Origin: CAYUYV01 sp050331455
GTDB lineage: Bacteria; Pseudomonadota; Alphaproteobacteria; JAJFIK01
NCBI GenBank assembly: GCA_050331455.1
Contig: JBHJGV010000095.1
Location: 1 to 15,932, forward strand
Length of the DNA: 15,932 bases
Direction: 5' to 3'
The notes under the pieces were generated by a model that was not told the origin of the DNA, ran no database searches, and saw only the letters and a list, made by a program, of their open reading frames with translations. Of the stretch, positions 1 through 8,252 are shown in pieces. Each line of letters begins with the position of its first letter. Position 1 is the stretch's first letter. The position numbers were made by a program, and so were the translations under genes.

Positions 1-829
1 GCCCCCCCATACCCGCCCCCGCCGCCGCCCCGCCCCAGCGCGAGGCCATAGGCCATGTTGCGCGACAGGGAGGCGGTGCAGGTGAGCACGAGATCGCCGA
101 GCCCGGAGAGCCCCGACAGGGTTTCCGGCCGGGCACCCAAGGCAACGCCGAGCCGGGTCATCTCGGCAAAGCCGCGGGAAATGAGGGCGGCCCGGGCACT
201 GAGGCCGAGGCCCCTGCCCTCGACAATGCCGCAGGCAATGGCGAGGACATTTTTTACCGCGCCGCCGATCTGGGCCCCCACGGGATCTCCGGAGGAGTAA
301 GGCCGGAAGGACCGCACACCGATGGCCAGGGCCAAAGCCTGGGCCAAATCCGGATCGGCGGCGGCGAGGGTGACGGCCGTGGGCAGGCCCCGCGCCACAT
401 CGGCGGCGAAGCTGGGCCCGGACAACACGGCCGTGCGCGACGACGGCATCACCTCGGCCACCACTTGGGTCGGCAGGCGTCCGCTGTCCCGCTCGATCCC
501 CTTGGCGCAGATCACCACAACGGGCGCCGGCCTCCGGACCACGAGAGCGGACAGCAGGGGCCGCAGGCTTTGAGCCGGCGCCGCGTAAAGGATCACCGGT
601 GCCTGTCCGAGATCGGCCAGGTTGTCCGTGGCGCAGATTTTTGGGTCAAGGGTGATGCCGGGCAGCCGATCCGCGTTGACCCGGTCCCGGTTGATGGCCT
701 GGGCGAGGGCCGCCCGGCGGGCCCAGATCAGGGGGGCAAAACCGCTTCGCGCAAGGACGGTCGCGAGCGCCGTGCCCCAGGACCCGGCACCCAGAACGCC
801 GACCGGAGCGCCTTGCGCCAGCAGGTCCT

Positions 830-833
<4 letters not shown>
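1..833 (-). CDS. gpsA: Glycerol-3-phosphate dehydrogenase [NAD(P)+], C-terminus cut by window edge
   Basis: This cytosolic enzyme reduces dihydroxyacetone phosphate to sn-glycerol 3-phosphate, the backbone for phospholipids. About 277 residues are present of a usual ~330; the C-terminus lies beyond the left edge. From a GTG start at 833 the protein shows the Rossmann motif GAGSWG (residues 15-20), the CAKGIE segment near 109-114, LSGPSFAADVARG near 137-149, GAVKNVLAIACG (Lys194) and GLGDLVLTC (244-252), all typical of GpsA. The GTG overlaps the tsaD stop as GTGA (830-833), and an AAGGGGG Shine-Dalgarno lies 7 nt upstream, which supports this start and translational coupling. Oddity: after SRNMAYGLALGRG the protein runs into a glycine-rich stretch (GGGGGGYGG) where family members usually have a charged segment. 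The family call is very secure. Confidence 0.96.
2..36 (-). repeat. G-run tract with G-quadruplex pattern inside gpsA
   Basis: On the minus (coding) strand of gpsA there are five runs of three or more G within 35 nt: 33-36, 28-31, 16-20, 12-14 and 2-8. They are separated by 1, 7, 1 and 3 nt. This fits the usual G3+N1-7 quadruplex pattern and encodes a polyglycine segment. Whether it folds or slips in vivo is unknown. Confidence 0.6.
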
Positions 834-2008
<1,175 letters not shown>

Positions 2009-2047
2009 CGCCTAGCACATTTTTCGAGCACCCGAACCGCCTGCGCC

Positions 2048-2830
2048 ATGGCCCATCCTGACAATCCGCCGCAAAACCGTGCCGTTTCCGCGGCTGTCCC
2101 GCGGGCCCGCGTGGTGGTCACCCGGCCCCTGGAGGATGCCCGACCCTTCGCCGCGCATCTGGAGGCCGCTGGATTTCGGGCGATCATTGCGCCGCTGATG
2201 ACCATTGAGGCGATCCCGGGCCCGCCACCGGATCTCGCCGGCATCCAGGCCCTCGCGTTCACCAGCGCCAACGGCGTGCGGGCCTACGCAGCCCGGGGCG
2301 GGCGAACGGGCTTGCCCGTCTTCGCCGTGGGCGCCGCATCGGCGGATCTGTGCCGCCAGTCAGGATTCGGTCCCGTCATTGAGGCCGGCGGCGATGTCGA
2401 CAGCCTTGCCCGGACGATCCTCGATCGGTGTGCCCCGGCCGCCGGCGGGATCTATCACGGCGCCGGCGCGACCCTGGCCGGCGACCTCGTTGCGCTGCTG
2501 GAGCGGGGTGGCTTGGCGGCCCGGCGGGAGACGCTCTACGCCGCCGAAGCGGTGCACCGTCTCCCCAAGGCCTTCGCCGATGTCCTGAACAGCCCCGATG
2601 CGCCGCCCGCGGTGATCACATTTCTATCGCCGCGAACGGCCCGGCTCGCCTCCCGACTGATTGCCGAGGCGGAGCTTACCCCGGCGACGGCCCATGCGAC
2701 GGCCCTGTGCCTGAGCCCGGCGGTGGCGAAGGCCGCCCGAAATGAGCCCTGGCATGCGGTTTTGGTTGCGTCAGAGCCCAAGACGGCGTCTATTCTCGCG
2801 TGTCTGGAGAGCTGGATCGGGCGAACGTAA
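2048..2830 (+). CDS. hemD: Uroporphyrinogen-III synthase
   Basis: HemD cyclises hydroxymethylbilane to uroporphyrinogen III with inversion of ring D, the branch point to heme, siroheme, cobalamin and chlorophylls. The protein (260 aa) has the HEM4 N-terminal strand VVVTRPLEDARPFAAHLEAAGF, the APLMTIE segment, ALAFTSANGVRAYA, VFAVGAASADLCRQSGF, and a late ITFLSPRTARLASRL. HemD is poorly conserved, but these landmarks and the gene order fit. The frame is open to ATG 2003, which lies inside the palindrome ATGCAT that also holds the tsaD ATG. The next ATG at 2048 is preferred because homology begins about 20 residues later; neither has a good Shine-Dalgarno. The usual partner hemC is not next to it. 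Mic60 and hemY follow on the same strand. Confidence 0.9.
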   Translation: MAHPDNPPQNRAVSAAVPRARVVVTRPLEDARPFAAHLEAAGFRAIIAPLMTIEAIPGPPPDLAGIQALAFTSANGVRAYAARGGRTGLPVFAVGAASADLCRQSGFGPVIEAGGDVDSLARTILDRCAPAAGGIYHGAGATLAGDLVALLERGGLAARRETLYAAEAVHRLPKAFADVLNSPDAPPAVITFLSPRTARLASRLIAEAELTPATAHATALCLSPAVAKAARNEPWHAVLVASEPKTASILACLESWIGRT

Positions 2831-3239
2831 ATCCCACTGGCTTCCATGCGGCACTTGCAAAGCTGATGAAGGGCCGAAAGCGGTATTTTTCGCTCTCAAC
2901 CCGTCGTTCTCCCGTCTGGTGCGGCGCCCCCAATGGTCCATTTCTGCCATCGACCGGATGGGGGAGCGGATCCGGCGGCCCGGAAAAGCCCTCTGCGGGA
3001 CTACCTCCAAAGGGCTTGGTGCCGCCCTCCTGATCCCGCGCGTCACGCGGATTTAGGGGAGCGGGGACAGCCGGAGGCTGATAAAAGACGGGTTGCCACA
3101 GCCTTTAGCGAAATGAGTGTCGCGTGATCCGATGATGCTCATCCAGTTGTCGAGTTCCGACGCGCCGCGTTTTCGCGCAGACCGGGATAATCCGATCCCG
3201 GCCGCTTCGCTGCGCAACAGCCTTGCGAAAGACGTCCCC
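2831..3239 (+). other. Gene-free stretch between hemD and mitofilin gene
   Basis: About 410 nt without a convincing gene. One 7-bp inverted repeat (AAGCCCT ... AGGGCTT) lies near 2985-3017 with an 18-nt loop and no T-run. The mitofilin frame is open back to a GTG at 3117, but the residues encoded there resemble no known domain. A GGGATAAT at 3184-3191 resembles a -10 box without a clear -35. I see no trace of hemC. Confidence 0.4.
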
Positions 3240-4661
3240 ATGACCGCTTCAAAACTCTCCACCGAAACCGACACCGACAAAACGGCGCCCGTGTCCCCGC
3301 TGACCAACGGCGCGGACACCACAAATCCCGAGGCCCGGGATCAGGACGACGTGCAGGCCTCGGACAAAACCTCGGACACCGCCGCGGGTTCTGTGGACAA
3401 GGCGCCCGATGCCGAGGCGCGGTCCCCGGAGACCGGCACGGATGACGGGTTGGCCACAAAGCCGGCCACCGCCAAGTCCGGTCCGGATGACACCCCGAGC
3501 AAAGAGGACACCCCGGGAACGGACACCAAGCCCGGCGCCGCGGCCAAGCAGAGCGAGCCCGCCCCGGAAGCCGCTGCGGCCCGCTCCAGCGCCAATCCGC
3601 TGATGGTGGTGCTGGCCGCCCTGCTCGGGGCGCTTGTGGCTGTTCTGCTGACTGAGGGACTGCGCTCCAACACGGTGCCCGCCGCCGTCGAAGCCCAGCT
3701 GCGCGATCTGCGCTCCACCATCGACGCCATCCGCGTCGCCACCGGTGATCCCGATGCCGTGACCAGCTTCCAAGAAAGCCTGAGCGACCTGCGCAACCGC
3801 ATCGCCGACGCCGAAGCCGTCAGCCGGGAGGCCCAGCGCCAGGCCGGTAGCCGTGCATCCGGGGGCAATGCCCAGGGTGTCGCGGCCCTCCAGGGCAGTG
3901 TGGGCGAGCTGACCAACACCGTCAGCGAGGTCGAGACCCGTCTCGCCCAATTGTCCGGCGAAGTCACCCAGGGTCAGACGCGCCTCCAGAACCGGGTCGC
4001 GGCCTTGGAAAGCACCACGCCGGCCAATGTGATGGATGCACTGGCCACGAAGGCCGACGAGGCTGCGGTGGAGGCACTGGCCGGCCGGATCGGCAAACTG
4101 GAGCGCAACGACGTGGCCCAGGATGCCCGCCGGGCCGCGCTGGCCCTCGCGGTGGCCAACCTGACGCGGTCCTCCCAGACTTCGGCGCCCTTCGACACGG
4201 AACTTCAGGCCCTGTCCCTGCTGGTCAAATCCGACCCGGCCGTGGGCGGCATGGAGCAATATGCCGAGCGTGGCCTGCCGTCCCTGGAGGACCTGCGCCG
4301 TGACTATGCCGGCGTGGCCCCCCGGGTCGTGCGGGCCTGGCGGACTTCCGAAAACCAGGGCGTCCTCGGCCAGATCTGGGCCAATATCCTGGGCAGCGTC
4401 AGCGTCCGGCCCATCGGCGAGGCGAGCGGAAACACGCCGCCGGCCCTGGTGGCCCGGGCGGAACAGCGCCTCAACGAGGGCAATCTCGCCGGCGCTGTTC
4501 AGGAATTGGAAAGACTTCAGGGTGAGAGTGCGAACGCGGCCAGTGCCTGGCTGTCGGCGGCGCGTTCCCGCCTGGAACTCGACAGCCTGATCACGGACCT
4601 CAATGGCCGGGTCATCGCCTCCATTGCCACGGAGGCGGGTCAGCCGGCTGCCGGAGAGTGA
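3240..4661 (+). CDS. Mitofilin/Mic60-like inner-membrane protein
   Basis: 473 aa from ATG 3240. Residues 1-118 are acidic, rich in Thr, Asp, Pro and Ala, and probably disordered. One transmembrane helix (NPLMVVLAALLGALVAVLL, about 119-142) is followed by a long Ala/Gln/Glu-rich segment likely to form coiled coil. From about residue 320 the C-terminal domain (LQALSLLVKSDPAVG, then GLPSLEDLRRDYAGVAPRVV) resembles the alphaproteobacterial COG4223/Mic60 family. In this class the gene commonly sits between hemD and hemY, as here. Mic60 is the core of mitochondrial MICOS, and its alphaproteobacterial relatives have been implicated in membrane remodelling. The frame extends to a GTG at 3117, but the extra residues have no family character. 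The hemY start follows after 35 bp, so co-transcription is likely. A specific membrane-shaping role here is inference. Confidence 0.85.
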   Translation: MTASKLSTETDTDKTAPVSPLTNGADTTNPEARDQDDVQASDKTSDTAAGSVDKAPDAEARSPETGTDDGLATKPATAKSGPDDTPSKEDTPGTDTKPGAAAKQSEPAPEAAAARSSANPLMVVLAALLGALVAVLLTEGLRSNTVPAAVEAQLRDLRSTIDAIRVATGDPDAVTSFQESLSDLRNRIADAEAVSREAQRQAGSRASGGNAQGVAALQGSVGELTNTVSEVETRLAQLSGEVTQGQTRLQNRVAALESTTPANVMDALATKADEAAVEALAGRIGKLERNDVAQDARRAALALAVANLTRSSQTSAPFDTELQALSLLVKSDPAVGGMEQYAERGLPSLEDLRRDYAGVAPRVVRAWRTSENQGVLGQIWANILGSVSVRPIGEASGNTPPALVARAEQRLNEGNLAGAVQELERLQGESANAASAWLSAARSRLELDSLITDLNGRVIASIATEAGQPAAGE

Positions 4662-4696
4662 TCCGCACCCCACCTTTTCCGGGATCGTGACCGACG

Positions 4697-6406
4697 ATGA
4701 TCCGCATCCTGTTCGTCTTCCTCGTCGTTTTCGCCCTGGCACTGGGCGGGGTCTGGTTGGCGGATCATCCCGGCACGGTGGTGATCCGTTGGCTCGGATA
4801 CGAAATCGTCGCCCCGGTCGTGTTCGCCCTGGGCACCCTGCTCGCTTTTTTCGTCCTGGTGCTGACCGGCAATTATGCCCTGACCATGCTGTTCCGCGGT
4901 GCCGGCCGCGTCGCGCGGTTTTTCGCCCGTCGGCGGGAGGCCCGCACCCGACGGGCGATCGCCGCCGGAATTCTGGCTCTTGATGTGGACGACGGGCGCA
5001 CCGCCCGCCGCGCCTGGGGCAATATCGATCGGGACCGGCGCGGTGACCTCCTGGCCCGGCTGATCGCCGCGAAATCCGCGGACCTTCTCGGCGAGCGGGA
5101 CCTCGCCCGGCGGGGCTATATGGCCCTGCTCGACGATCCCCGGGGCGAACTCACCGGCCTGATGGGCCTGTGCGATATCGCCCGAACGGACGGTGATGGG
5201 AGCGGCGCCCGCGACTATGCCCGGCGCGCCTTTCTGGTCGACAGCGGGAACCGCAAGGCCTTCCGGGCCCATTTCATGTTCCTGCTGGAAGACCATGCCT
5301 GGGACGGCGCCCGCCACGCCGTTGATTCCGCCTACAAACAGGATGCGCTGACGGAAGAGCGGGCCCGGACCATGACGGCCGTGCTGTTTGCCGCCGAAGC
5401 CGGCACCAAACTGGCCACCGGCCGGAGCAGCGCGGCCCTTGGCGCCGCCCAAAAGGCCCTGGGGCTTGACGAAACCTGCCTTCCGGCGGCCATCGTGGCG
5501 GCTGAAGCCCTGGTGACGCTCGCAAAGCGTCCCAAAGCCGGCGAGGTGATCGAGGCGATCTGGGCCCACAACCCCCATCCGCGTCTCGGTGAGATCTATT
5601 TGACCCTGTTCCGGGGCGAAACGCCCATGGAGCGCCTGCAGCGGGCCCAGACCCTTGCCGCCATGAATGGTCCGCATCCGGAGAGCGGGCTTCTGGTGGC
5701 CAAGGCCGCCCTGGACGCCCAGCGGTTCGGCGAGGCGCGCCGGGAGCTGGAGCGTCTGGCCGCGGAGAATTTGACCAGCCGCGTGGCGCGCCTGTTCGTT
5801 GCGCTGGAGCGGGCAGAGGCCGCCGTCGATCAAGACGCCATCGATCAGGGCGCCGTCGAACACTGGCTGACCATCGCCGCCGAAGCACCGCGCGAGCGGG
5901 GCTGGGTCTGCCAGGCTTGCGGCCACGGGCAGCCGGACTGGGCGGCCACCTGCCCCGCATGCGGCCGGTTCGACACGCTGGGCTGGCATGTGGCCCAGGC
6001 CGTGCCCGGCCTTGCACCGCCGCGTGCCGACGAGGCCGACATCCTTAACGCCCCCGGCCTGTCCGGGCCGGCCCCGGCCGCTCTCGCGCCGGGATCGGCG
6101 GCGGTGCTCCCAACCCGCCCCTCTGACGGGTCTGAGATGGATATCGATCCTGGATCGGAAAGGACCGGGCCGCCCGAGCGGCCGATTGATGTCCTCTTGC
6201 GCCGCATGAACCCGGACGATCTCGAAGCCGACGGATCCATACGGCCGACGGTGCGCGGTGCCTGGGACGATGGGGATGCCACAGAGGGGGATGCCGCAGA
6301 GGGGGATGCGCAGGAGGACAGGCGGCCTTCGCGCGCGATACCCAATCCTTCTTCGGCGCGCCATGACGCGGAACCCCGCCGGGCCGGCATGGGCGGGCGC
6401 CCCTGA
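4697..6406 (+). CDS. hemY: HemY-like membrane TPR protein with C-terminal zinc ribbon
   Basis: 569 aa. Two N-terminal membrane helices (about residues 1-22 and 38-60) enclose the segment GVWLADHPGTVVIRWLGYEI, a HemY_N hallmark. A helical-repeat region follows (about 90-390; Ala/Arg/Leu-rich TPR-like pairs such as LLDDPRGELTGLMGLCDIAR). Cys405, Cys408, Cys419 and Cys422 (WVCQACG ... CPACG) form a probable zinc ribbon, followed by an acidic tail with short tandem repeats. Proteobacterial HemY of this type is linked by gene order to heme synthesis but is not the protoporphyrinogen oxidase that bears the same name in Bacillus; its biochemical role is unclear. It lies 35 bp after the mitofilin gene, probably in the same transcript. 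The Shine-Dalgarno is weak. Confidence 0.9.
   Translation: MIRILFVFLVVFALALGGVWLADHPGTVVIRWLGYEIVAPVVFALGTLLAFFVLVLTGNYALTMLFRGAGRVARFFARRREARTRRAIAAGILALDVDDGRTARRAWGNIDRDRRGDLLARLIAAKSADLLGERDLARRGYMALLDDPRGELTGLMGLCDIARTDGDGSGARDYARRAFLVDSGNRKAFRAHFMFLLEDHAWDGARHAVDSAYKQDALTEERARTMTAVLFAAEAGTKLATGRSSAALGAAQKALGLDETCLPAAIVAAEALVTLAKRPKAGEVIEAIWAHNPHPRLGEIYLTLFRGETPMERLQRAQTLAAMNGPHPESGLLVAKAALDAQRFGEARRELERLAAENLTSRVARLFVALERAEAAVDQDAIDQGAVEHWLTIAAEAPRERGWVCQACGHGQPDWAATCPACGRFDTLGWHVAQAVPGLAPPRADEADILNAPGLSGPAPAALAPGSAAVLPTRPSDGSEMDIDPGSERTGPPERPIDVLLRRMNPDDLEADGSIRPTVRGAWDDGDATEGDAAEGDAQEDRRPSRAIPNPSSARHDAEPRRAGMGGRP
6272..6316 (+). repeat. Three 15-bp tandem repeats in the hemY tail
   Basis: Units GGGGATGCCACAGAG (6272), GGGGATGCCGCAGAG (6287) and GGGGATGCGCAGGAG (6302) follow one another directly in frame. 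They encode an acidic Gly-Asp-Ala-x-Glu-type repeat in the disordered C-terminus of HemY. The first two differ by one base; the third is more degenerate. Confidence 0.8.
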
Positions 6407-6422
6407 GGGTCCCTCTGCAGCC

Positions 6423-6451
6423 TTGTGTTTTCACCGATCCCGCCCTATAAC
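6423..6451 (+). promoter_or_regulatory. Sigma-70-type promoter for tRNA-Thr
   Basis: TTGTGT (6423-6428) and TATAAC (6446-6451) are separated by exactly 17 nt. The box ends 23 nt before the tRNA 5' end, which leaves room for a short leader. This is the best-formed promoter I see in the window, and it sits just after the hemY stop. Confidence 0.75.
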
Positions 6452-6474
6452 CTCGGCCATTGGTCGGGATCCAA

Positions 6475-6550
6475 GCCGCCTTAGCTCAGCTGGTAGAGCA
6501 TCGCATTCGTAATGCGAGGGTCGCGTGTTCAAGTCACGCAGGCGGCACCA
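6475..6550 (+). tRNA. tRNA-Thr (anticodon CGT)
   Basis: The 76-nt cloverleaf is complete. The acceptor stem is GCCGCCT/AGGCGGC, the D stem GCTC/GAGC, and the anticodon stem TCGCA/TGCGA around loop TTCGTAA (anticodon CGT, reading ACG). The variable loop is GGGTC, the T stem GCGTG/CACGC with loop TTCAAGT, the discriminator A, and CCA is encoded. All stems pair perfectly. No T-rich terminator follows, so the transcript could run on into the next gene. Confidence 0.98.
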
Positions 6551-6632
6551 CTTTTCGTGGATTGGCATGTTCACGGGGTGGTACGTGGGGTTTTCCCGGC
6601 TCCTCCCCCTCAGCCAGGGAGACGGCGCGCCG

Positions 6633-7211
6633 ATGACGCTCTATGAAATGCTCGACGTCGCCGCCAACGGTCTCACACCCCTTGCCATCCTGCTGGCCAG
6701 CGTCTGGTTCAGTTTTCGCGCCCGCCGCGAAGCGGACCACAACCGAAAATTTTCCGAGCTTGTGGTAAAGCGGGTGGAACTTTGGGACAAGCTCGCCTTT
6801 CCGTTGAATGACATTTACGCCTATTTCCTGTTCGTCGGAAACTGGAAGGAGACCGGCGAGAGGGAGGTGATTGCGGCCAAGCGGATCACGGACCGCATCG
6901 TCCACGCCTATCGGCCATTCTTTTCCCAGCGCTTCTACGACGCCTACACCGCATTCATGGCGGAATCCTTCAGCATGTTCGGCAAGCACGGCACGGACGC
7001 AAAGCTGCGTACACAGAACATCCGGCCCGAGGATCAGCAAATCGCTGCGGACCGGTTCACTGGGGAGGACAACGCGGCCGGCATCCATGCGGCCTATTTC
7101 GCCCTGTTGACCATCGCCGCGGAAGACTTCGACATTGTGCTGACAACGCCCATCGCGCCGGAGACGCCGCGTCCCGAACAGCTTCGTGACAAGGATTGGC
7201 AGACATCATGA
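6633..7211 (+). CDS. Unknown membrane-anchored protein, coupled to arsC
   Basis: 192 aa; not recognised. One N-terminal hydrophobic segment (about residues 13-28, GLTPLAILLASVWFSF) is followed by RARREADHNRKF, so by the positive-inside rule the rest is probably cytosolic. The remainder is mostly helical, with aromatic-rich stretches (DIYAYFLFVGNW, YRPFFSQRFYDAYTAFMAESFSMF), and has no catalytic motif I can name. The ATG at 6633 has AGGGAGA 10 nt upstream. The frame is open further upstream into the tRNA gene, which cannot be coding. Its stop overlaps the arsC ATG as ATGA (7208-7211), indicating translational coupling. The function is open. Confidence 0.75.
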   Translation: MTLYEMLDVAANGLTPLAILLASVWFSFRARREADHNRKFSELVVKRVELWDKLAFPLNDIYAYFLFVGNWKETGEREVIAAKRITDRIVHAYRPFFSQRFYDAYTAFMAESFSMFGKHGTDAKLRTQNIRPEDQQIAADRFTGEDNAAGIHAAYFALLTIAAEDFDIVLTTPIAPETPRPEQLRDKDWQTS

Positions 7212-7630
7212 TGGTCGTCATCCACCACAATCCGGATTGCGGAACCTCCCGGAACGTCCTGGCCCTGATCGAAGCGGCCGGCTATGCGCCCACGGTGATC
7301 GACTATCTGCAAACCGGCTGGACCCGTCCCCAGCTTCTCGGGCTCTTCGCGGCCACCGGCCTGACGGCGCGCACGGCCCTGCGGGAAACGAAATCGCCCG
7401 CGGCGGAGCTGGGCCTGCTCGAGGACAATGTGGCCGAAGAAACGATCCTGGCAGCCATGCTGGAGCATCCCATTCTCGTGAACCGGCCCATCGTGTGCAC
7501 CGTGAAGGGGGTGCGCCTGTGCCGGCCCAGCGAGATCGTGCTCGATCTCCTCGACACCCTGCCGCCGGGCCCCTTCGCCAAGGAAGACGGCGCGCTGATC
7601 ATCGATGCGGAGGGACGCCGGGTTGTCTGA
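7208..7630 (+). CDS. arsC: ArsC-family arsenate reductase (glutaredoxin type)
   Basis: 140 aa, essentially the length of E. coli ArsC (141). The N-terminal HHNPDCGTSRN carries the catalytic Cys11. Arg59 (LRETKSPAAELGL), Arg93 (NRPIV) and Arg106 (RLCRPSE) sit exactly one position before the E. coli catalytic set Cys12, Arg60, Arg94 and Arg107, so the active site appears intact. Such enzymes reduce arsenate to arsenite with glutathione and glutaredoxin. No arsenite efflux pump or ArsR is nearby, so some other thiol redox role is possible. The start overlaps the upstream gene by 4 bp; a second ATG directly follows at 7211. Confidence 0.92.
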   Translation: MMVVIHHNPDCGTSRNVLALIEAAGYAPTVIDYLQTGWTRPQLLGLFAATGLTARTALRETKSPAAELGLLEDNVAEETILAAMLEHPILVNRPIVCTVKGVRLCRPSEIVLDLLDTLPPGPFAKEDGALIIDAEGRRVV

Positions 7631-8234
7631 AACCGCTCCGGACCCGGAAACCGGCCCCCGGCCCATGCCACCCATCCAGCGCCTCGTCGCGCTGTTCCTG
7701 CCCCAGGTGGTCTTTCTCGTGGTCGCCTTCGTCCTGGGTGCGCTGATCGGGGCCCCGCCCTTCGCACGCTTCGCCGTAACGCCCGATGCCCTGCTCCATG
7801 GGCTTGCCGGTGCTTTGGGCCTGGTGGGCATCATGACGGCGTTCCAGGCGATGGCGCCGAAACTGGCCCAGGAGGCCTCGGCCACGAGCATCGAAATGAT
7901 GCGCCGGGCCAATGTGACCCTGACCTGGCCCCTGATCCTCACCATGAGCGCCGCAGCGGGCCTGTGCGAGGAGGCGCTGTTTCGCGGCGTGCTCCAAACC
8001 TGGAGCGACGGTATCCTGCCGCTCTGGGCCGCGATCCTTCTGCCGGCGCTTCTGTTCAGTGTACTGCACTTTTATTCAGTGCTCTATGTGTTGATCGTCT
8101 TTCCCATCGCCCTTTATCTGGGCGGTCTTTTTGCGATCACGGATAATCTGTTCATCGTGATCATCGCCCACGCCCTTTACGACGTGTTCGGCCTGTGGAA
8201 CGTGCGCCGGGCCATGGCCGCGGAAGGGGCATGA
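7623..8234 (+). CDS. CPBP-family intramembrane metalloprotease
   Basis: 203 aa with several membrane helices and the CPBP (Rce1/Abi-type) motifs in order: EEALFR (Glu116, Glu117, Arg121), FSVLH (Phe145, His149) and HALYD (His183, Asp187). These proteins cleave or process substrates in the membrane; the bacterial substrate is usually unknown. I choose TTG 7623 because GGAGGG (7609-7614) lies 8 nt upstream, and the gene then overlaps the arsC stop by 8 bp. An in-frame ATG at 7605 lies before that ribosome site and is less likely, and ATG 7665 is also possible. It is the third gene of the overlapping set starting at 6633 and converges with the GST gene. Confidence 0.88.
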   Translation: MSETAPDPETGPRPMPPIQRLVALFLPQVVFLVVAFVLGALIGAPPFARFAVTPDALLHGLAGALGLVGIMTAFQAMAPKLAQEASATSIEMMRRANVTLTWPLILTMSAAAGLCEEALFRGVLQTWSDGILPLWAAILLPALLFSVLHFYSVLYVLIVFPIALYLGGLFAITDNLFIVIIAHALYDVFGLWNVRRAMAAEGA

Positions 8235-8252
8235 CGGCGGCTCAGGCCGTCA
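8232..8252. terminator. Hairpin spanning two convergent stop codons
   Basis: TGACGGC (8232-8238) and GCCGTCA (8246-8252) form a perfect 7-bp stem with a 7-nt loop. The stem contains the stop codon of the CPBP gene, and the loop contains the stop of the opposite GST gene. No U-run follows on either strand, so this is only a candidate bidirectional terminator. Confidence 0.4.

Noticed and set aside
2831..3116. Remnant of hemC or another gene after hemD
   Set aside because: No hydroxymethylbilane synthase motif in any frame; short frames here are proline- and arginine-rich without character.
3117..3239. GTG 3117 as start of the mitofilin gene
   Set aside because: The 41 extra residues lack any feature shared with the family, and ATG 3240 starts just before the typical Thr/Asp-rich region.
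3249..4742. 497-codon minus-strand frame opposite the mitofilin gene
   Set aside because: Gly/His/Arg-rich composition with no domain; the opposite strand holds a clear membrane protein in a conserved gene order.
4640..6364. 574-codon minus-strand frame opposite hemY
   Set aside because: Very long but has no domain signature, while the plus strand has HemY motifs, two membrane helices and a zinc ribbon.
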